Shown piece after piece: positions 8,914 to 17,396 of a stretch of DNA of 52,261 nucleotides (its first letter is position 1; each line of letters opens with the position of its first letter). Under the pieces are notes generated by a model. It was not told the DNA's origin, made no database searches, and was given only the letters and a program-made list of their open reading frames with translations. The translations under genes were made by a program, and so were the position numbers. The stretch spans positions 1 to 52,261 of the forward strand of contig CAZHMQ010000002.1 of NCBI GenBank assembly GCA_964533645.1, given 5' to 3'. Source of the stretch: JABDBK01 sp964533645 (lineage in GTDB: Bacteria; Pseudomonadota; Gammaproteobacteria; DSM-16500).

Positions 8914-9126
8914 ATGATAGGCGACAGACATGAAGTGCCTCGATATCAAAGTGATTTTTATCGTACAAATTATAACAAAATAGTGCGATGGTTGTTTGTA
9001 TCGTCATTGATCATGCTTTTTTTGATATTAGTTATTATATATTTTGAGTTATTTGTACCATCGGTAAAATATTATGCATCGACAACAACAGGACAACTTA
9101 TCGAGTTACACCCTTATGGTAGCTAA
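8914..9126 (+). CDS. dotJ: DotJ (IcmM)-like short inner-membrane protein
   Basis: In Legionella DotJ resembles the N-terminal part of DotI and forms a hetero-oligomeric inner-membrane complex with it. This 70-residue product has the DotI-family signature: an FYRTNY segment at about 16-21, a single membrane helix at about 26-47, then a YYASTTTGQ strand like that after the helix in the downstream DotI proteins. It stops where DotI would begin its periplasmic domain. A GGAGAG ribosome site precedes the ATG at 8914. It overlaps dotI by 11 bases. It is shorter than the 94 residues I recall for Legionella DotJ. As I recall, DotJ is absent in Coxiella, so its presence is informative. Confidence 0.8.
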   Translation: MIGDRHEVPRYQSDFYRTNYNKIVRWLFVSSLIMLFLILVIIYFELFVPSVKYYASTTTGQLIELHPYGS

Positions 9127-9718
9127 CAATAATAATGGTAATGAATTCTACCGTATGCATTCGCAAAAAGTTCTTATAGTGCTGATAATTTGCTTAATTT
9201 TTATGTTAATTATGGTAGGCGTGCTACTTTATCAGCTTAAAAATAGACCTGTTCCACCTTTTGTTGCGGTAAGTCCTGATGGTCAGAAAATGATTTTGAA
9301 ATCGTACAATGATCCAAATTTATTATCGAGTACCTTAATCAAATGGGCAAGTAAAGCTGCGGTTGCTGCTTATACGTATGATTTTTATAATTATCCTAAA
9401 CAATTAGCTTTGGCGCAACCTTACTTTACTGAAGCAGGTTGGGTAAGTTATCGGCAATCGATACAAGGGTTGATTGATACTATAACGACCAATAAATTAT
9501 TTGTGAATGGAGTGGTATCTGCACCACCTGTAATATCTAATCAAGGAAGTTTGGGAGATTACGATAGAGTTTGGCGTATCCAAATTCCATTTTTAGTGAC
9601 TTATCAAAGTTCAGAAAATACTACCAATTCCAGTTATATGGTGACTCTCATGATAGTTAAAGTGCCGACGACAGAAAATCCAGCGGCTATTGCAATTGAT
9701 CAATTTGTCATGCGATAA
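9116..9718 (+). CDS. dotI: DotI (IcmL) inner-membrane core protein, copy 1
   Basis: DotI is a VirB8-like inner-membrane component of the type IVB secretion core. Translation from the ATG at 9116, inside the end of dotJ, gives 200 residues; an ATG at 9074 would overlap dotJ far more and lacks support. The product has an FYRMHS segment, a membrane helix at about 17-40 and a periplasmic domain. The shared family motifs are YDFYNYPKQL (88-97), the YFTEAGW block with Trp109, and IQIPFLVTYQ. Two full-length paralogues follow immediately (9731 and 10499). The short dotJ-dotI overlap suggests coupled synthesis. Confidence 0.88.
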   Translation: MVANNNNGNEFYRMHSQKVLIVLIICLIFMLIMVGVLLYQLKNRPVPPFVAVSPDGQKMILKSYNDPNLLSSTLIKWASKAAVAAYTYDFYNYPKQLALAQPYFTEAGWVSYRQSIQGLIDTITTNKLFVNGVVSAPPVISNQGSLGDYDRVWRIQIPFLVTYQSSENTTNSSYMVTLMIVKVPTTENPAAIAIDQFVMR

Positions 9719-9730
9719 GAGAGAGGTTGT

Positions 9731-10414
9731 ATGGAAGATAGCAAAAAATTATCAGAAGCTTTAATGCTGGTGCAATTACGCAACGCATTCTATAAAAAGA
9801 AGTTTCATGTTGTTTTAGGAATTTTTGCGTTAACTGTGGTGATTATTGGTGTCTTGGCTTCGATTCTTATCTATTTGGAAGTCACTAAAGCGCAACCACG
9901 TTATTTTGTTGCAGATGAAGTCGGGCGTCTTATGAAAGATATACCATTAAGCGATTTAAATATGTCCGCTGATGAATTGATTGATTGGACGATAAAAGCA
10001 GTTGAAGCTGCTAACTCATTCGATTTTGTTAATTACAGACGTCAATTTCAAGATGCACAAAAATTCTTTACCGATGAGAGTTGGACAACTTATATGAAAG
10101 AACTTACTATTTCAGATAACTTGCTAGCTTTAAAAAATCGAAGATGGGTTTTTGTGGCAAAAGTTGTAGAAAAGCCAACGTTGATGACAGAAGGGATTTT
10201 AGGTGGTGTGCGTGCTTTCAAATTTCAAATGCCCTTATTGGTTACCTACTTAAAGCCGCCGTCCTATGATGTAAAAAATAGCACATCGAATGCATTTATT
10301 GTCACAGTGATTGTGGTGCGTAGAAATTTGTTGGAAAGTTATAAAGGTTTAGCTGTTTATTCCATGGTCATTAGTAGTGCTCCAGAGACTATTAAAAAGA
10401 TGAACATACCATAG
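9731..10414 (+). CDS. DotI (IcmL)-like protein, copy 2
   Basis: This 227-residue protein is a second full-length member of the DotI family. It has an LRNAFYKKKF segment at 16-25, a membrane helix at about 27-49, PRYFVADEVGR after it, then FDFVNYRRQF (97-106), the FFTDESW block with Trp118, and FQMPLLVTYL. These are the same motifs in the same order as the proteins at 9116 and 10499. The LRNxFY start is the closest of the three to what I recall of Legionella DotI, so this copy, not the first, may be the functional equivalent. An AGAGAGG ribosome site lies just before the ATG and only 12 bp separate it from copy 1. Confidence 0.87.
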   Translation: MEDSKKLSEALMLVQLRNAFYKKKFHVVLGIFALTVVIIGVLASILIYLEVTKAQPRYFVADEVGRLMKDIPLSDLNMSADELIDWTIKAVEAANSFDFVNYRRQFQDAQKFFTDESWTTYMKELTISDNLLALKNRRWVFVAKVVEKPTLMTEGILGGVRAFKFQMPLLVTYLKPPSYDVKNSTSNAFIVTVIVVRRNLLESYKGLAVYSMVISSAPETIKKMNIP

Positions 10415-10498
10415 GGCTAACATAGGGACCGTAACCCTTCTTTAAGATAATGACCACATATGTTATAGTTTTGCTACTATTTCACAATATATATAGAG

Positions 10499-11164
10499 AT
10501 GGAAATGGCAATAGCAGAGCAAGATATAGTCCGTCTACAAACAAATTTCTATCGTGATGGATATCATAAAATTATATTGTGTTTAGGATTGATAATTGCA
10601 GCTATTGTTCTATTAATTGCAAGCTGCATATATTTGTATGTGACAAAGCCACCCCCCGTTTATTTTTCTACAGATAAAGAATGGCGAATTTTGCCTCCTG
10701 TATCGGTAGAGTTGCCTTATCTCATTACAGCAGATTTATTGCAATGGGTAGGGAATGTCATGATGGGGGTGTTTTATTACGATTTCATTCGCTATCAAGA
10801 TCAATTGCAGGAAAACAGATCTTATTTTACTGATAAGGGTTGGCTTGCTTTTCAAGGAATGATAAATAATTACGCATCAAAAGATATGGTAAGTGTACAG
10901 AAAATATTTGTGAATGGCGCTCCCGACGGAGCTCCGTTTATTATCAATGAAGGTATATTAGAACAAAGATATGCATGGTGGGTACAGATTCCCATGAAAA
11001 TGACTTATACCTATATAGGTAAAGAAATGGCAACTAGTGAAAAACAAGTAACTTTTCAAATGCTCGTCGTGAGAGTGCCCACGCCAAATAATATATATGG
11101 TGTAGCTATTGATAATATCAAGCTTTTGACAGGTAAAACAGCAACGAGTACATCGAATGGATAA
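10499..11164 (+). CDS. DotI (IcmL)-like protein, copy 3
   Basis: The third DotI-family protein has 221 residues. It has an LQTNFYRDGYHKI segment at about 13-25, a membrane helix at about 26-48, PPPVYFSTDKEWR, then YDFIRYQDQL (94-103), the YFTDKGW block with Trp115, and VQIPMKMTYT. It is separated from copy 2 by 84 bp, the largest gap within the dotJ-dotG run, so it may have its own promoter there, although no clear box is seen. Its stop overlaps the dotH start by 8 bases. Coxiella is known to carry two icmL genes; three is an extra step. The role is probably a subunit of the DotI/J ring, but this is inferred. Confidence 0.86.
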   Translation: MEMAIAEQDIVRLQTNFYRDGYHKIILCLGLIIAAIVLLIASCIYLYVTKPPPVYFSTDKEWRILPPVSVELPYLITADLLQWVGNVMMGVFYYDFIRYQDQLQENRSYFTDKGWLAFQGMINNYASKDMVSVQKIFVNGAPDGAPFIINEGILEQRYAWWVQIPMKMTYTYIGKEMATSEKQVTFQMLVVRVPTPNNIYGVAIDNIKLLTGKTATSTSNG

Positions 11165-12332
11165 TCTTAAGTTCATCATGCGAAGATTACCTTTTTTAAT
11201 CATCTTAATGTTTGTATTAAGTAATTTCAATCTCATGGCTTTTGCTGAGGGTGAAGCAGTGATAAAGGCAAATCCGGATCAAAAAAAACCAGAACTCGAA
11301 CCTACTATGGCAGAATATCAAGAATGGTTGAAAAAAAATGGACAGAAAAAAAAGATTATTCCGCCTCTTCCTACTAAGATAATGAAAAGTCCACCCGTAC
11401 AAAACCCAAGAAGAGTGCTTTCCAGACAAGAAGAATTAGTGATCCCTGCTACTCCCGAGGATTTTTTTGATGATGCGCCAGTCATTGAAACGCCTCCTAT
11501 TCCATTTAAACAAAGTAGGGATGTCATGATAAATTCTGCGCCACCCTATCCTGCTCCAAGTGCTGAATCGAAAGAAGCATTTAATGTTATGATGCAACAA
11601 AATGTGCCTTTGACACCGCAGCAGGTCGTAAAATTACGTCAGTTGATTGATACATCGCAACGAGCAGCGGCGATCCCTGCAAATATACCGCCGAAACCTG
11701 TTTCTAGTACATTAATGGTTAATTTAGCACCGGGAGCGACACCTCCTGCTATTCGTTTAGCGCAAGGATATATTACCTCATTGGTTTTTGTAGATTCCAC
11801 GGGATCTCCATGGCCTATTGCATCTTATGATATCGGTGATCCTAGAAAAATTACGCCTCAATGGGATGGAAAAAGTAATATTTTATTAATGCAAGCTGTG
11901 TCTCCTTATGGTGATAGTGATCTTATTATTCGTTTGGTAGGATTGCCCACACCTATCACTTTGCAGTTGGTTGCAGGTCAACGCGTTGTCGATTATCGCA
12001 CGGATATTCATGTTTCAGGTCTTGGCCCTAATTCAAAAGATATTCCGACGGGGGTCGGCTTGCCGGGCAATGCGAATCAACTATTGTTAAGTGTATTAGA
12101 TGGAGTTCCGCCGTCAGGAAGTAAGCAATTAAAAGTGACAGGCGGTGATTGTCTCGCCTGGTTACTGGGAGATAAAATGTATTTAAGAACTCGTTTTACG
12201 GTGCTTTCGCCAGGATGGATAGGAACGATGGTAAGTCCAGATGGTATGCATGCTTATGAAATACAACAAAGCTCTTCTGTGCTTATTTCTCAATATGGAT
12301 CACCTGTTGAACTCAAGATTGAGGGATTTTGA
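11157..12332 (+). CDS. dotH: Outer-membrane core protein DotH (IcmK)
   Basis: DotH forms the outer-membrane ring of the Dot/Icm core with DotC, DotD and DotG. The 391-residue product has an N-terminal signal peptide (hydrophobic FLIILMFVL, likely cleaved after AFA near residue 31), a proline- and lysine-rich stretch to about residue 130, and a C-terminal beta-rich domain. That domain includes TPPAIRLAQGYITSLVFVDSTG-like strands and the WPIASYDIGDP segment typical of VirB9-like DotH proteins. An ATG at 11178 is an alternative start that keeps the signal peptide. The stop overlaps the dotG start by one base. Confidence 0.92.
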   Translation: MDNLKFIMRRLPFLIILMFVLSNFNLMAFAEGEAVIKANPDQKKPELEPTMAEYQEWLKKNGQKKKIIPPLPTKIMKSPPVQNPRRVLSRQEELVIPATPEDFFDDAPVIETPPIPFKQSRDVMINSAPPYPAPSAESKEAFNVMMQQNVPLTPQQVVKLRQLIDTSQRAAAIPANIPPKPVSSTLMVNLAPGATPPAIRLAQGYITSLVFVDSTGSPWPIASYDIGDPRKITPQWDGKSNILLMQAVSPYGDSDLIIRLVGLPTPITLQLVAGQRVVDYRTDIHVSGLGPNSKDIPTGVGLPGNANQLLLSVLDGVPPSGSKQLKVTGGDCLAWLLGDKMYLRTRFTVLSPGWIGTMVSPDGMHAYEIQQSSSVLISQYGSPVELKIEGF

Positions 12333-14503
12333 TGGCTTTTAAACTTCCAAAATTGCAGATATTTTCAGGGGCCGACGCAAAATCACGAATATTTCTTTTG
12401 TTTGCTGGGGTGGTTGGTTTTAGCTTGCTTGTCTATCTGGCGGTAAAATTTTTTGGTGGTCCAGAAACTGCCACAGGCGGAGCAGCAGTTGCTAAAGCTC
12501 CTTCTGGGTTGGTCTCTGTTCCAGGGGGTGAATTGACTCCACAGTATGCACGCGCGGTAGAGTTAGCAAGTGAAGAACGGTCAAAAAGAGGGATGGAAGA
12601 ACGTAGTGCTGCTGTCCCCACGCTTATGAATGTATCAAATACTGGCGGGAACCAAGGTAATTGTACGGTTCTTTGCCCAGGTGACGACAAAGCAAATGTT
12701 GCCGATGATCTTGCACAACTTGTCGCAGAGGGCAAGATGAGCGCAGAAGAACAAAATGCTTTGTTAGATTTAGCCGCAAAAAAAGTTTCTGTTGATGAAT
12801 ATGCTGCAGCCCTTGCGGCTCTAGTTAAAGCAGGCAAACTAACCCCTGAACAAGCTAGATTATTACTTGAAAAATATAAAAAACAACATGCCAATGCTTT
12901 ATTGGCAGAAAGTGCAAAATTTATGGATAATTTGATAAAGTCAGGTGAGCTGCCTTTATCAGTTGCGAATGAGCTATTAGAATTACAAAAAAATAATGCA
13001 ACGCCAGAGGAGTATGCAGACAAACTGGATTGTTTAGTGAAAGAAGGAAAAATTACAAAAGAAACCTCAGCAAAATTATTAGCGCAATATACCCAACAAA
13101 AGGTGAAAGATAATGCTGCAAAAGGCGTCGTCGGATTGAATCAAATGGCTGGAGCTGGACAGGTCACAGGGGATGTCGCGAGGGCGCTTTTGGATTTGCA
13201 AGCAAAAAAAGTTCCGCTAGATGAGTACAATGCGGTTTTAAAAAGATTCGTTAGCGAAGGGAAAATGACTCCAGCTACCGCTGATAAATTACTCGATATG
13301 TATCGTGAACAACGCACAGGTGTAGCATCAACCTGTTCTACAGGTATTATGGGTGGTTTATTATCAAAAGGTGGAAAAGCGACAGAGTTGGCTAATCGTT
13401 TATTAAATTTGCAAGCCAATAATGCACCGCTTGCAGCCTATGCAGAAGAACTGAAACGTGCTGTAGCGGCGGGTTTGTTAACGCCTGATGAAGCTAAACT
13501 TTTGTATCAAGAATACCAAGCAAAACTGGTTGTTCCAGTGGGTGGCGTTATACCTACAGCGGAAACGACAGTGCCAGCTTTTGCAGAATTACAGCAACGT
13601 TTGAATGAAGCGAACGCAAAGCAGGGTGCAGAAAATGTGGAACAATTTAATGCCCCCCCTCCTCCGCCACAACAAGCAGGACCACGACCGCCGACGCCTG
13701 AAGAATTACAAGAAAGAGCTCGTCAAGCGCAGGAAAAACAGCAGCGATTAAATCAATTGATAGGAGCCATGTCCGGTCAAGCACAAAATTTATTAACATC
13801 ATGGCAACCGCCTACTATGGTTCATAGAGATGGTAGCCCACCAGAAAAAGAAAAATCAGCTACCGGAGCAGGTTCTGGTACAGAGAAAGCAGGGGGTGGT
13901 AAGGAAGGCGAAAAAGTCGCAGGTCCTCCTTTAATCAAAGCAGGTACTATTTTGTTTGGTGTTTTAGATACCGCTGTTGATAGCGATTATCCAGATACAC
14001 CTGTGATGGTAACGATTATTGAGGGTAAATTCAAAGATGCTAAACTGATAGGTAAGTTATCGCTTGCACCTAATGGTGATAAAGTGAGCTTGAATTTCAC
14101 TTTAATGGATATGGAAGATTGGATATCGGCAAAAACGGTATCAGCTTTTGCAATTGATCCAGACACGGCAAAAACGGTCATGGCAAGTGAAGTCGATAAT
14201 CATTACTTAGAGCGATATGGTTATATTATGGCAACATCGTTTCTCACAGGATATTCGAAAGCCATCACTAATGAAGGAACGAGCACAACAGGTATTTTTG
14301 GTACAAGTACAAACACACCCGCGCTTAGTCCAGGCAATAAATTAGCGGTAGGTTTGGGTCAGATAGGAACAAGTTTAGCGCAAGATGCAACTAAAAAAAT
14401 TAACAGACCACCGACGGTGAAAGTTGTGGCGGGTGTGGGATTGGGCATACTGTTTACTTCAGAAGTCACTAGTTCGGATAGTAAAATGGCAAACAGCCCG
14501 TAG
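12332..14503 (+). CDS. dotG: Core channel protein DotG (IcmE), VirB10-like
   Basis: DotG spans both membranes and forms the central channel of the Dot/Icm core. The ATG at 12332, after GAGGG and overlapping the dotH TGA, gives 723 residues. One membrane helix lies at about 19-41. Four copies of a roughly 70-residue helical unit follow (starting near 138, 210, 280 and 350), each with a DLQ/ELQ helix, an EEY or DEY, and a GKLTPE-like turn. A proline-rich linker lies near 430-455 and a C-terminal VirB10/TrbI-like domain at about 530-720. Legionella DotG is about 1,050 residues with a long pentapeptide-repeat region; no such run is visible here, which explains the shorter length. Confidence 0.92.
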   Translation: MAFKLPKLQIFSGADAKSRIFLLFAGVVGFSLLVYLAVKFFGGPETATGGAAVAKAPSGLVSVPGGELTPQYARAVELASEERSKRGMEERSAAVPTLMNVSNTGGNQGNCTVLCPGDDKANVADDLAQLVAEGKMSAEEQNALLDLAAKKVSVDEYAAALAALVKAGKLTPEQARLLLEKYKKQHANALLAESAKFMDNLIKSGELPLSVANELLELQKNNATPEEYADKLDCLVKEGKITKETSAKLLAQYTQQKVKDNAAKGVVGLNQMAGAGQVTGDVARALLDLQAKKVPLDEYNAVLKRFVSEGKMTPATADKLLDMYREQRTGVASTCSTGIMGGLLSKGGKATELANRLLNLQANNAPLAAYAEELKRAVAAGLLTPDEAKLLYQEYQAKLVVPVGGVIPTAETTVPAFAELQQRLNEANAKQGAENVEQFNAPPPPPQQAGPRPPTPEELQERARQAQEKQQRLNQLIGAMSGQAQNLLTSWQPPTMVHRDGSPPEKEKSATGAGSGTEKAGGGKEGEKVAGPPLIKAGTILFGVLDTAVDSDYPDTPVMVTIIEGKFKDAKLIGKLSLAPNGDKVSLNFTLMDMEDWISAKTVSAFAIDPDTAKTVMASEVDNHYLERYGYIMATSFLTGYSKAITNEGTSTTGIFGTSTNTPALSPGNKLAVGLGQIGTSLAQDATKKINRPPTVKVVAGVGLGILFTSEVTSSDSKMANSP

Positions 14504-14668
14504 TTTCTTTGTTCAAAGTAAGTTATTCTAAGTAACGTCGGTTTGATATAATAATTAAATAAAAATAGGGCTTGTTTACCATTCGCTGTAGCATTGTAAA
14601 CAGTCCGTAGTAACTATGTTGAGTAAGAACAGATGTTAAGTAGTTTCTTTCAAAGAGGCGCGTAGTGT
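14504..14668. other. dotG-dotF spacer with TATAAT box and hairpin
   Basis: The 165-bp gap is the longest within the Dot/Icm block. It holds a TATAAT at 14547-14552 without a good -35. It also holds TTGTTTAC (14572-14579) facing GTAAACAG as a weak hairpin. The 20 bases at 14568-14587 recur with one mismatch at 52209-52228. A separate promoter for dotF onward is possible. Confidence 0.4.
14568..14587. repeat. 20-base dispersed repeat, copy a (dotG-dotF spacer)
   Basis: GGGCTTGTTTACCATTCGCT here matches 52209-52228 with one mismatch in the same orientation. A 20-base near-match is not expected by chance in 52 kb. Confidence 0.7.
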
Positions 14669-15700
14669 ATGGTTGATGAGAGAGAAGACCGGTATGAAGG
14701 CGAGGAAGGGGAATATCATTTCTCTGATGAACAAGCGAATTATGAAGAAGTAGAAACGCCTAAAGCGGCACAACCCGCCTCAATAAAAAAAACGCTTATT
14801 GAAAAATTTTCAGGTTTGTCTCCTAGCCGAAGAATGCTTTTGGCGGGTATCGTTTTTGTAAGTCTTATAGCTATTGTTTATAAAATGTTATTGCCATCGT
14901 CACCGGTATTACCCGCTGAAATTAGTCAGATTCCCCAAAAGACGCCTCCACAACAAATGGCTGCGACAAAACCTGCGGTAGCCACACCACCGGTATCTCC
15001 TCCAGCGCCACCCACACAGCCGCCTGCCATTAATGCTCCGGAATTACAACCTACACCCGGAAATCCGCAAGCTGTAACCATGCAACCCGCATCGCCAAAT
15101 CCTGCTGAAGTGGCTCAAATGATGCCACAACAGCCAAACTATCCTACGGTTCAAGCGCAAGCCGCACCACCCATGCAAACAACAGGGCCTTTAGCGCCAC
15201 CACCGCAGACCTCATCAGTTCCTCAAAACATAAATGATAGACTTAAAGCACTCGAAGACCACAATACCGCCATTATGAATTTGTTACAAACTGAATATGC
15301 ACAAAAAATGTCAGAGTTTGAAATGCAATCTAATCTTGTGCGCGGTAAAATGGATGAAATGGCTAAGCGTGTTAATCGTATTGAGTCAAGCTTGAATCAA
15401 ATCACACAATTATTGCAACAAGGTGCGCCTCAGGCCAATAAAACACAGACGGCAGCTATGGAAAATGTTCCAGCTTTGCCTACTCGATCAGCTATTCCTA
15501 GAGTCACTTATACTGTACAGGCTATCATTCCTGGTCGCGCTTGGTTGAAAGCTGATTCAGGTGACACTGTCACAGTAGCTGAAGGTGATACACTCCGCGA
15601 TTATGGTCGTATTACTAAAATTGATCCATATGATGGTGTAGTTGAAATCGACACTGGAAACAAAGTTATTGCCTTATCCTATGGAATGAGTGGGGAATAA
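14669..15700 (+). CDS. dotF: Inner-membrane protein DotF (IcmG)
   Basis: DotF is a bitopic inner-membrane protein of the Dot/Icm system that interacts with DotG and has been linked to effector handling. The 343-residue product has an acidic cytoplasmic N-terminus (1-40), one membrane helix at about 55-75, and a long proline-, alanine- and glutamine-rich linker at about 80-185. A coiled-coil segment follows at about 189-252, rich in leucine heptads and ending in ITQLLQQ, then a compact periplasmic domain at about 275-343. This order is typical of DotF, although the linker makes it longer than the about 270 residues I recall for Legionella. dotE starts 4 bp after the stop. Confidence 0.85.
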   Translation: MVDEREDRYEGEEGEYHFSDEQANYEEVETPKAAQPASIKKTLIEKFSGLSPSRRMLLAGIVFVSLIAIVYKMLLPSSPVLPAEISQIPQKTPPQQMAATKPAVATPPVSPPAPPTQPPAINAPELQPTPGNPQAVTMQPASPNPAEVAQMMPQQPNYPTVQAQAAPPMQTTGPLAPPPQTSSVPQNINDRLKALEDHNTAIMNLLQTEYAQKMSEFEMQSNLVRGKMDEMAKRVNRIESSLNQITQLLQQGAPQANKTQTAAMENVPALPTRSAIPRVTYTVQAIIPGRAWLKADSGDTVTVAEGDTLRDYGRITKIDPYDGVVEIDTGNKVIALSYGMSGE

Positions 15701-15704
15701 TGAC

Positions 15705-16331
15705 ATGCTGATTTCTGAACAGTCTAAAACAAACGCATTATCTTGTGCAGAAACCATTTTTCTTTTTGTTATAAGCTATTTTATGTTTATGCCCTCTGCT
15801 TATGCCGTACCAAATGTGGCAGAAATGATCCAAAATATTGCTAAAACCGTTCCTGAATTGATGTATTTAACAACAGCATTGGCTTATGTGTTTGGCTTTT
15901 GGTTTATTTTTCATGGGCTTTTATTATTAAAAAAATATGGTATGCAGAGAACCCAGATGTCAGGTGAAGCAAGTTTAACCGGGCCTCTGTTACATATATT
16001 TGTAGGGGCTGCTTTAATTTACTTGCCCTCAACAGTAAGATCGGGGATGTCAACTTTTTGGACCGAGCCTAATCCCTATGGGTATGAAACAGCTTCAGAA
16101 GAATGGAATACTTTTGTCGCCGCATGCTTTATGATTATACAATTGGTGGGTGTGATTGCTTTTATACGTGGTCTTATGATGTTAACAAAACTGGGCCAAG
16201 GCGGTGGGCAACAAGCGAGTTTTGGTAGAGCGGCAGCGCATATAGTGGGTGGTATTTTTTGTATTGATATGTACGACTTTTTACAAGCAGTGTTTGAAAC
16301 TCTGGGATTGCAGCCTCTACCCGGTTTTTAA
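15705..16331 (+). CDS. dotE: Inner-membrane protein DotE (IcmC)
   Basis: DotE is a small polytopic inner-membrane protein of the Dot/Icm apparatus, related to DotP and DotV; its exact role is not settled. The ATG at 15705 follows a GGGGAA site and gives 208 residues; a GTG at 15690 would overlap dotF by 11 bases and is less likely. The sequence shows an N-terminal hydrophobic segment ending in AYA, possibly a cleaved signal, then about four membrane helices (near residues 48-72, 85-105, 130-155 and 175-195). The tail GLQPLPGF follows the last helix. Gene order (dotF, dotE, dotP) supports the assignment. Confidence 0.87.
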   Translation: MLISEQSKTNALSCAETIFLFVISYFMFMPSAYAVPNVAEMIQNIAKTVPELMYLTTALAYVFGFWFIFHGLLLLKKYGMQRTQMSGEASLTGPLLHIFVGAALIYLPSTVRSGMSTFWTEPNPYGYETASEEWNTFVAACFMIIQLVGVIAFIRGLMMLTKLGQGGGQQASFGRAAAHIVGGIFCIDMYDFLQAVFETLGLQPLPGF

Positions 16332-16376
16332 CAGAAATGATAAAGTGTGTTTTTATTTATATAAGGAGCAAGAAGC

Positions 16377-16748
16377 ATGAATGGCAAAGTGACAAAAAGT
16401 GTTCTTCTGTTTATCGGCGGAATAGTATTGTTTTGTATGGGTACATTGGTTTATGCATCAGGAACTGGCATAGCAGCTATCGCAGACACAGCAAAAAGTA
16501 ATTTAGGAGCTATTGCTGAATTGATTACAGCAGGTTCATACGTTGCTGGTATGGGTTTTGGTATTGCTGCAGTTACCGGTTTTAAGGCACACAAAGATAA
16601 CCCTACACAATCACCTATAAGTAAGCCTATTGCCTTATTATTTATCGCAGCAGCGTTACTTTTTATTCCTTCAGTGTTCAAATCAGCGGGCGGAACCTTG
16701 TTTGACAGTGGTGTACAAGCTGGTATTAGTGGTATTACAAGCTTTTAA
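16377..16748 (+). CDS. dotP: Inner-membrane protein DotP (IcmD)
   Basis: DotP is a small membrane protein of the Dot/Icm system and belongs to the same fold group as DotE. The 123-residue product has a hydrophobic N-terminal segment with a likely signal cleavage after VYA near residue 27. Two further helices follow, around 50-65 and 80-100; the first includes GSYVAGMGFGIAAVTGFKAH, which is characteristic of the family, and KDNPTQSP lies in the loop between them. An AAGGAG site (16363-16368) is well spaced before the ATG. dotN follows after 23 bp. Confidence 0.88.
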   Translation: MNGKVTKSVLLFIGGIVLFCMGTLVYASGTGIAAIADTAKSNLGAIAELITAGSYVAGMGFGIAAVTGFKAHKDNPTQSPISKPIALLFIAAALLFIPSVFKSAGGTLFDSGVQAGISGITSF

Positions 16749-16771
16749 TAGACAACAAGGTTTGGGATACC

Positions 16772-17392
16772 ATGCATGATCTGAAACTGGCGGTAAATTT
16801 TGGTGGGTGGCGAATTTTTATTCGCCGCCGCGAAGATAAAGCTTTTCAGCCGGTTGCGAATAAAATTTTAAGTCGAGACAATTATACTTGTCAGTATTGT
16901 GAGTTTCAGGCAAAAGATTATCAAGAAATAGTCAATATTGACGGTAATTATATGAATAACAAGTATAGTAATTTAATTACGGCTTGTTGTTTTTGTTCAC
17001 AATGTTTATTTATTGAATCGATTGGATTAGATGAGATGGGCGGCGGACAGTTGATCTACCTGCCCGAAATGACCCAGGCAGAGTTAAATAGTTTTTGTCA
17101 TGTGCTTTTTTGTGCCTTGGGAAACGGTACAGGTTATCAAGATACGGCACAAACTATTTATCGTAGCTTTAAGTTTCGTAGTCAATTGATAGAAAATAAG
17201 TTTGGTTCCGGAACCAGTAATCCTTCCTTGTTGGGACAGCTCATACTTGAATATCAAGCAAAAAATCCAAATGTGAGCTTAGATATTTTAAAAGATTTGC
17301 GTCTGCTTCCATCGTATACCAAATTTAAAACGCAGTTAGATGCATGGGCAGCAGCAGCGCTTGAAGAACTTGCAGCTGAGGGAGCAACTTAA
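16772..17392 (+). CDS. dotN: Coupling-complex zinc protein DotN (IcmJ)
   Basis: DotN is a cytoplasmic zinc protein that binds DotL in the type IV coupling complex. The 206-residue product matches the family length. It carries an HNH-like treble-clef arrangement: Cys40 and Cys43 (CQYC) after the IFIRRREDKAF segment, then a second cluster at Cys72, Cys73, Cys75 and Cys78 in ACCFCSQC. No nuclease histidine pattern is evident, consistent with a structural zinc site. The ATG at 16772 lies 23 bp after dotP. A strong GC-rich hairpin separates it from dotO. Confidence 0.92.
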   Translation: MHDLKLAVNFGGWRIFIRRREDKAFQPVANKILSRDNYTCQYCEFQAKDYQEIVNIDGNYMNNKYSNLITACCFCSQCLFIESIGLDEMGGGQLIYLPEMTQAELNSFCHVLFCALGNGTGYQDTAQTIYRSFKFRSQLIENKFGSGTSNPSLLGQLILEYQAKNPNVSLDILKDLRLLPSYTKFKTQLDAWAAAALEELAAEGAT

Positions 17393-17396
17393 ACGA

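Noticed and set aside
9074..9115. Upstream ATG extending dotI by 14 residues
   Set aside because: It overlaps dotJ by 53 bases and adds no family sequence; the ATG at 9116 at the end of dotJ fits the coupled arrangement.
10415..10498. Promoter or PmrA-like box upstream of the third dotI-like gene
   Set aside because: A CTTTAAG piece and AT-rich hexamers are present, but no spaced pair matches a sigma-70 promoter or the tandem CTTAA pattern known for Coxiella PmrA.
12433..13023. Minus-strand frame of 196 codons opposite dotG
   Set aside because: Its composition (serine and alanine rich) reflects the antisense of an alanine/lysine-rich helical repeat; no motif is seen.
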